Source: an uncultured Bacilli bacterium (GTDB taxonomy: Bacteria; Bacillota_I; Bacilli_A; RF39; UBA660). From it: a stretch of 9,122 bases of DNA. Location of the stretch: positions 1 through 9,122 of the forward strand of contig CANRJE010000058.1 of assembly GCA_947630865.1 (NCBI GenBank). The letters run 5' to 3'. This document shows positions 6,140-9,122 of the stretch, one piece after another. A model generated the notes under the pieces. The model was not told the origin of the DNA. It was given only the letters and a program-made list of their open reading frames with translations, and did no database searches. Every line of letters starts with the position of its first letter. Within the stretch, counting starts at the first letter, position 1. The position numbers and the translations under genes are program-made.

Positions 6140-8398
6140 TCAATCACCAAAGACACATACACTTTTTGTATAGGTATCACTTGTTCCTTTTAATTTATTT
6201 GCAGCATTTGTTTCATTTGATGTTGTATCATGAAAATCAAATTTATTAGTATCTAAGTCTTCTATATTTACATTATCTTTTGTTACCCAATATCCAAGTA
6301 ATTCTCGATTATTATAGTTAAATGCTATATCTCTTGTATCAATATTTTCTGTTTTCCATATATATTTTATTTTATCATTTTGTAATTTATATCTTGGTAT
6401 CCACTCAAACGTTGATGAAATATAACTTGATTCTATTTCTTGCCCTTTTTTAGTTTTTAAATATGCTTCACTAGCATCTATTTTTGCAAAACCATTATAG
6501 GCAATCAATATATTATCTTTTGGATAATCAGTTATTTCATCTTTAAAATATTTTTCTATTTCTTCTTCTGTTAATGTATCTGTATAAACAAAAGCATCAC
6601 TCATTGTAAAAGAAGTGTAATATCCTTCTGGTACTGGAAATCTAGACCTTGGATTAGCACCAATTAATATAGGAGCTTCAGATACTGTTATTGGCCCAGT
6701 TATATTCAATTCGGCATCAGGTATAGCATTAATATAAAGTTTCACTTTTTGATTATCATAAGTTGCTACTAACGTATACCAAGTATTAAGTTCTATTTTT
6801 TGATTACTAAGAGCTTTAGTATAATTTCCATTTATGTGAACATTAACATATGGTTTCATATCAGAAATAACTATTTCAAATCCTCCATATTCCGTATTAC
6901 AAATTATAACTCCTCCGTCAATTTTATCAAATTTTATTCTTACTATTACACTAATTGAATCTTTAAAATTATATCCTTTATTTCCTAAATAAAAGAAATC
7001 ATCTTGCCCATCTAAAATCAAATTGTTATTTTCATCAGTTGAATATTTAGAGAATATATCTTCTACATCATTATAATCTTTAGTATCTATTAAAAGTTCA
7101 CTAGTTGAATATTCACTTATACTTCCTGTAAAATTCTTTTTAACCTCTTCTACATCTACGGCTCTTTTATATACCAAACATTTTTCAATTTCAACATTTG
7201 AAAAATCTAGAGAACCATAGCCATCTACATCAGGATTAGCACCAAGCATAAATGGAACAGGAGATTTAGTTATTTCACCAGTTACTGAAACAGGAGCATT
7301 AGCACTTTCACCATTAATATATAATTGTAATTCTGAATTATTATAAATACCAACTACTGTATACCATTTATTTTCTTGAGCAACTTCATTCGAACTTATG
7401 TTGTAATATTTTCCATCATGATGAATATAAAAAGCTATTTTATTGGAACTATTTATTTCGATTGCTGTTCCACTTGTTTCAAAATTTCCAATAATATCTT
7501 GTTCTCCACTTAAAAGTTTATTTATCTTGAATCTAGCAACTAAAGTTACTGTATTTCCTAAATTTTCGTTAGCATGACCTAAATTTAAAAAATCATCTAC
7601 GCCATCAAAATAAAAATTTCCATTATCAAGTTTTGTACATGGATACCATGGATTTAATATGTTGTTGTATGTTTTATCTACCATAATTTTTTTATCTTTT
7701 TTTATAGTTACAGCACTTGCTAAATTATTTTTCCCATAATTATACCATGTATTATTTTCATCTAAATTATCAATATCAGCTTTTAATATTTTCCCATTTT
7801 TATAATATACAGGAATTAAATTAGGGAATGTTTCTGGATAATTACTTCCGCTTTGATCTAATGTTTTTTTATCTCCTTGATGTGCTTTAATTACTAACTT
7901 TGCTTTAAATATTTGATTCATATATTCATTTCCTGCATCATAATCTAACCATAATTTTACTTTATATGTTGCTCTATTTTTTTCTTCTAAATTAGCATTT
8001 TCATCTATATATTTATCATTTTCTAAATTTTTTATATCATTATCATTATATCCTGTATCATTTTTATTACTTGCAAATCTTATATGACTCTTAAATTCAG
8101 GATTAGTTGATGTTTCTTCAATATAAACATCGTAATAAGCTTCTATTGTTCCATTGTTAATTACAGAAAATGATAACTCTTTTTCTTGTTTCATTCCTTC
8201 TTCATCTGACATTGGATACATATTATCAATATTTAAGTTTTGAGTTAGACCATCTTCAAATTCTACATTTAAAGCTCCAACTGATATTGTATAAGGATTC
8301 TCACTTTCCTTTGTTACTTTTAAAACCGCATAACTTGTTCCAAATAATAAAATTATACTTAAACTTATCATTAATATTATTATATTTCTTTTTTCCAT
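6140..8398 (-). CDS. Exported surface protein with TasA-like N-terminus and two LamG-type domains
   Basis: A 752-residue secreted or surface protein. Residues 1-24 are a signal sequence (charged start, hydrophobic core, cut likely after GTSYA), without a lipobox. Residues about 25-172 resemble TasA/camelysin-like and related Firmicutes export modules: NPYTISVGALNVEF, MYPMSDEEG, LSFSVINNGT, YKVKLWLDYDAGNEYM. Residues about 259-425 and 457-618 are two LamG/concanavalin-like units, each with an xDGxDDFxxLG opening and a WYTxVxxYxNxxxxLYIN strand pair. They are flanked by LIPVYYKNG...WYNYG (194-222) and EWIPRYK (665-671), blocks I recall as contiguous in other gut-Firmicutes surface proteins, so the LamG pair looks inserted. 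No LPXTG or membrane anchor is seen at the C-terminus. Ligand unknown; carbohydrate or host-matrix binding is a guess. A GGGGGC stretch instead of a normal ribosome binding site precedes the start. Confidence 0.9.
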   Translation of the reverse strand: MEKRNIIILMISLSIILLFGTSYAVLKVTKESENPYTISVGALNVEFEDGLTQNLNIDNMYPMSDEEGMKQEKELSFSVINNGTIEAYYDVYIEETSTNPEFKSHIRFASNKNDTGYNDNDIKNLENDKYIDENANLEEKNRATYKVKLWLDYDAGNEYMNQIFKAKLVIKAHQGDKKTLDQSGSNYPETFPNLIPVYYKNGKILKADIDNLDENNTWYNYGKNNLASAVTIKKDKKIMVDKTYNNILNPWYPCTKLDNGNFYFDGVDDFLNLGHANENLGNTVTLVARFKINKLLSGEQDIIGNFETSGTAIEINSSNKIAFYIHHDGKYYNISSNEVAQENKWYTVVGIYNNSELQLYINGESANAPVSVTGEITKSPVPFMLGANPDVDGYGSLDFSNVEIEKCLVYKRAVDVEEVKKNFTGSISEYSTSELLIDTKDYNDVEDIFSKYSTDENNNLILDGQDDFFYLGNKGYNFKDSISVIVRIKFDKIDGGVIICNTEYGGFEIVISDMKPYVNVHINGNYTKALSNQKIELNTWYTLVATYDNQKVKLYINAIPDAELNITGPITVSEAPILIGANPRSRFPVPEGYYTSFTMSDAFVYTDTLTEEEIEKYFKDEITDYPKDNILIAYNGFAKIDASEAYLKTKKGQEIESSYISSTFEWIPRYKLQNDKIKYIWKTENIDTRDIAFNYNNRELLGYWVTKDNVNIEDLDTNKFDFHDTTSNETNAANKLKGTSDTYTKSVCVFGD

Positions 8399-8401
8399 AT
8401 A

Positions 8402-8407
8402 GCCCCC
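8402..8407 (-). promoter_or_regulatory. Unusual G-rich ribosome binding site of the LamG gene
   Basis: The start codon is preceded by TTGGGGGCTAT. A pure G5 run replaces the AGGAGG or GGTGA found before other genes here. It can pair only partly with 16S rRNA, suggesting modest translation unless helped by coupling from upstream. Confidence 0.45.
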
Positions 8408-8410
8408 AAT

Positions 8411-8458
8411 TAAAAAACACTTAAAAGACTTGGTCTATAGACCAATCCCTTAAGTGTT
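8411..8458 (-). terminator. Terminator-like (attenuator?) hairpin in the LamG leader
   Basis: Read on the minus strand, AACACTTAA (8458-8450) pairs with TTAAGTGTT (8424-8416). Between them, after a small 4/5-nt internal loop, TTGGTCTATAGACCAA folds back on itself. The structure is followed by a run of T (six T at 8417-8412, overlapping the arm end) and then the LamG ribosome binding site. A transcription stop so close upstream of a gene is typical of attenuators, or it may end a separate short RNA. Confidence 0.6.
8430..8445. repeat. Perfect 16-bp palindrome TTGGTCTATAGACCAA
   Basis: All 16 bases are symmetric, with four of the 8 half-site bases being G or C, which is notable in this AT-rich DNA. 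It forms the tip of the leader hairpin but could also be an operator for a dimeric repressor. The two readings are not exclusive. Confidence 0.7.
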
Positions 8459-8487
8459 ATAGTTTTATTATTTATTTTATTATTTGT

Positions 8488-8509
8488 CTTAGAAAATCTT
8501 TTTTCTAAG
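8488..8509. repeat. Inverted repeat CTTAGAAAA / TTTTCTAAG
   Basis: A perfect 9-bp stem with a 4-nt loop directly beside the G8/C8 tract. On the minus strand it contains the TAG stop of the short leader frame in its first arm. No T tail follows on the minus strand, so it is not a terminator there. Confidence 0.7.
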
Positions 8510-8555
8510 CCCCCCCCATGGTTGACAAATTGTTAACCTTTTTTAGTTTGTTCAT
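8505..8555 (-). CDS. Putative 16-residue leader peptide with an internal G8 tract
   Basis: ATG (8555-8553) opens a frame reading MNKLKKVNNLSTMGGA and stopping at TAG (8507-8505). AAGGT (8570-8566) lies 10 nt upstream, and a plausible extended -10 promoter precedes that. The last codons are GGG GGG GCT within a run of eight G. One added G would shift the frame and keep it open to TAA at 8412-8410, giving 48 residues and ending 11 nt before the LamG ATG. Two added, or one lost, gives a stop within nine codons of the tract. Whether it is translated is unknown; short frames like this can occur by chance. Confidence 0.35.
   Translation of the reverse strand: MNKLKKVNNLSTMGGA
8510..8517. repeat. 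Homopolymer of eight C (G8 on the coding strand)
   Basis: The longest G/C homopolymer in the window. Such tracts are known slipped-strand hot spots that switch surface genes on and off in other bacteria. Its position in the leader of a surface-protein gene is suggestive. Confidence 0.9.
8520..8538. repeat. Near-perfect 19-bp inverted repeat GGTTGACAAATTGTTAACC
   Basis: Two 9-bp arms around a single central base match at all but one position. It lies inside the short leader frame, next to the G8 tract, and could be an operator or a leader hairpin. No regulator family is implied by the sequence that I can name. Confidence 0.6.
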
Positions 8556-8580
8556 ACTATCAACTACCTTTCTATTTTAT

Positions 8581-8589
8581 ATTATCACA
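8581..8589 (-). promoter_or_regulatory. Possible extended -10 promoter of the LamG leader
   Basis: On the minus strand TGTGATAAT fits an extended -10 (TG, one base, GATAAT). The -35 position is poor (TATTTT at a 17-nt spacing). The predicted start near 8574 falls just before the AAGGT site and ATG of the short leader frame, an ordered layout that supports the call. Confidence 0.45.
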
Positions 8590-8638
8590 TTTATTTATTT
8601 TTGAAAATATTATTTTTCTTTTATTGTTACAAATTAAT

Positions 8639-8666
8639 AAAAAAATCACCTTATTTTTATGGGTGA
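8639..8666 (-). terminator. Weak hairpin with T7 tail
   Basis: On the minus strand TCACC (8666-8662) and GGTGA (8650-8646) make a 5-bp stem with an 11-nt loop, followed by TTTTTTT (8645-8639). It may back up the stronger terminator nearer the transposase. Confidence 0.4.
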
Positions 8667-8693
8667 ATTAATATTATTATTTATAACTCTATA

Positions 8694-8728
8694 ATAAAAG
8701 TATCACCTAAACAACATGCTTAGGTGAT
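8694..8728 (-). terminator. Intrinsic terminator downstream of the transposase gene
   Basis: ATCACCTAA (8728-8720 on the minus strand) and TTAGGTGAT (8710-8702) form a perfect 9-bp stem with a 9-nt loop, then ACTTTTAT. It lies outside the apparent IS edge, so it would be chromosomal and would shield the LamG leader from transposase transcription. Confidence 0.6.
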
Positions 8729-8751
8729 TATCAATTTAAAAATTGGGGTTC

Positions 8752-9122
8752 TTAAACATTAAGGGGTGATGAAGTAAAATTCATCACTTTTTTAGGTTTT
8801 CTAAAAATATTGGTAATTATCAAAATTTTAGCTTTAAAATTATTAAAATTTTTATAACCAAAAGCAATCCTTTTAATTAGCTTACAAGTATTATTATTTC
8901 TTTCCATTACTCCGTTACTATAAGGCAGTTCTAGTGTATTTTTAATATAACAACTAAATTCTTTTAAAGTATTTAAAGAGGTTATCATATATTCAGAAAT
9001 ATTTTGATATTCCTTATTTATTATATTTTCAAGTAATTTATAATTTTTTCTTTGTAAAGAATATAATATACTTTGATATAAATCATATGTTGCTTTTAAT
9101 TCTTCATTTTGTTCTAACAAAT
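8752..9122 (-). CDS. ISL3-family transposase, C-terminal part
   Basis: A DDE transposase catalysing excision and insertion of its IS. Only about the last 123 residues are in the window, and the frame stays open at the right edge; the TTG at 9120 is an internal codon, not the start. The segment LPYSNGVMERNNNTCKLIKRIAFGYKNFNNFKAKI matches in pattern the end of the DDE_Tnp_ISL3 catalytic domain (described here by its blocks YSNGVMERNNN, KLIKRIAFGYKNF and NFKAKI). The Glu in GVMERN is the expected last acidic residue of the triad. The short basic tail (FRKPKKVMNFTSSPLNV) ends at TAA within the inverted repeat. No frameshift is seen in this part, so the copy could be intact. Confidence 0.88.
   Translation of the reverse strand, partial: LLEQNEELKATYDLYQSILYSLQRKNYKLLENIINKEYQNISEYMITSLNTLKEFSCYIKNTLELPYSNGVMERNNNTCKLIKRIAFGYKNFNNFKAKILIITNIFRKPKKVMNFTSSPLNV
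8766..8793 (+). terminator. Intrinsic terminator facing into the IS
   Basis: GTGATGAA (8766-8773) and TTCATCAC (8780-8787) form a perfect 8-bp stem with a 6-nt loop, followed by TTTTTT on the plus strand. It overlaps the end of the transposase gene on the opposite strand and would stop transcription entering from the flank. Confidence 0.7.

Larger units (their letters stand above)
8399..8751. other. 353-nt intergenic region rich in palindromes upstream of the LamG gene
   Basis: No long gene is present. From the IS edge leftward it holds two hairpins with T tails on the minus strand, a putative extended -10 promoter, a short open frame with a G8 tract, two palindromes and a terminator-like hairpin. 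The last lies only 12 nt before the LamG start codon. Each element is listed separately. Confidence 0.8.
8745..9122 (-). mobile_element. ISL3-type insertion sequence, one end only
   Basis: The element enters from the right edge and contains the 3' end of a transposase. The probable end is at GGGGTTCTTAAACATT (8745 onward), resembling the GG...TTCTTT-type tips of ISL3-family inverted repeats; the transposase stop codon lies inside it. The exact border and any target duplication cannot be set without the other end. Confidence 0.6.

Noticed and set aside
8170..8424. 84-codon plus-strand open frame opposite the start of the LamG gene
   Set aside because: It is antisense to the signal-peptide region of a clear gene; its Leu/Phe/Tyr-rich translation reflects reversed AT-rich codons and there is no good ribosome binding site.
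8639..8728. Repeated ATCACC/GGTGA motifs as a small transposable (MITE-like) unit
   Set aside because: The shared bases are short and explained by two separate terminator hairpins; no terminal repeats or target duplication bracket them.
9118..9120. TTG as a start codon for the transposase segment
   Set aside because: The frame continues to the window edge and the residues match an internal part of the ISL3 catalytic domain.
1..9122. tRNA, rRNA or CRISPR array
   Set aside because: No cloverleaf-like or conserved rRNA segment and no regularly spaced direct repeats were noticed on either strand.

Overview
The window looks like the chromosome of a very AT-rich, low-GC Gram-positive bacterium. 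Gene content (clpP, whiA, trxB, lgt), strong GGAGG/GGTGA ribosome binding sites and A/T-biased codons fit Bacilli, probably an uncultured gut lineage near the RF39/Erysipelotrichia/Acholeplasma side. The genetic code appears standard: UGA is used as a stop (lgt and the LamG gene) and Trp is TGG, so this is not a code-4 mollicute. The lineage is an inference from protein resemblance and composition, not a database match.

Left part (1-2523). A minus-strand membrane protein with an acidic coiled-coil tail runs off the left edge. It is divergent from clpP on the plus strand. Facing clpP is a 399-residue minus-strand protein of unknown role whose middle resembles a transglutaminase-like Cys-His core.

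Middle (2524-6139). A plus-strand pair encodes a CarD-family RNA-polymerase-binding protein and, overlapping it by 8 nt, a 72-residue protein resembling a free-standing C-terminal domain of the RNA polymerase alpha subunit. The pair converges on a minus-strand operon lgt-trxB-whiA (4-nt overlap, then a 2-nt gap), with a shared bidirectional terminator between them. This is a compressed version of the Firmicutes lgt/trxB/whiA/clpP neighbourhood; hprK, rapZ and yvcK are absent here.

Right part (6140-9122). A 752-residue exported surface protein carries two LamG-type lectin-like domains that appear inserted into another surface-protein domain. Upstream of it is a 350-nt region dense in structure: an extended -10 promoter, a ribosome binding site, a 16-codon open frame containing a run of eight G, two palindromes, and a terminator-like hairpin placed just before the LamG start codon. 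One extra G would extend the short frame to 48 codons, through the hairpin to the LamG ribosome binding site. This suggests, without proving it, a slippage-controlled attenuator. The window ends in the 3' part of an ISL3-type insertion sequence with a terminator facing inward at its edge.
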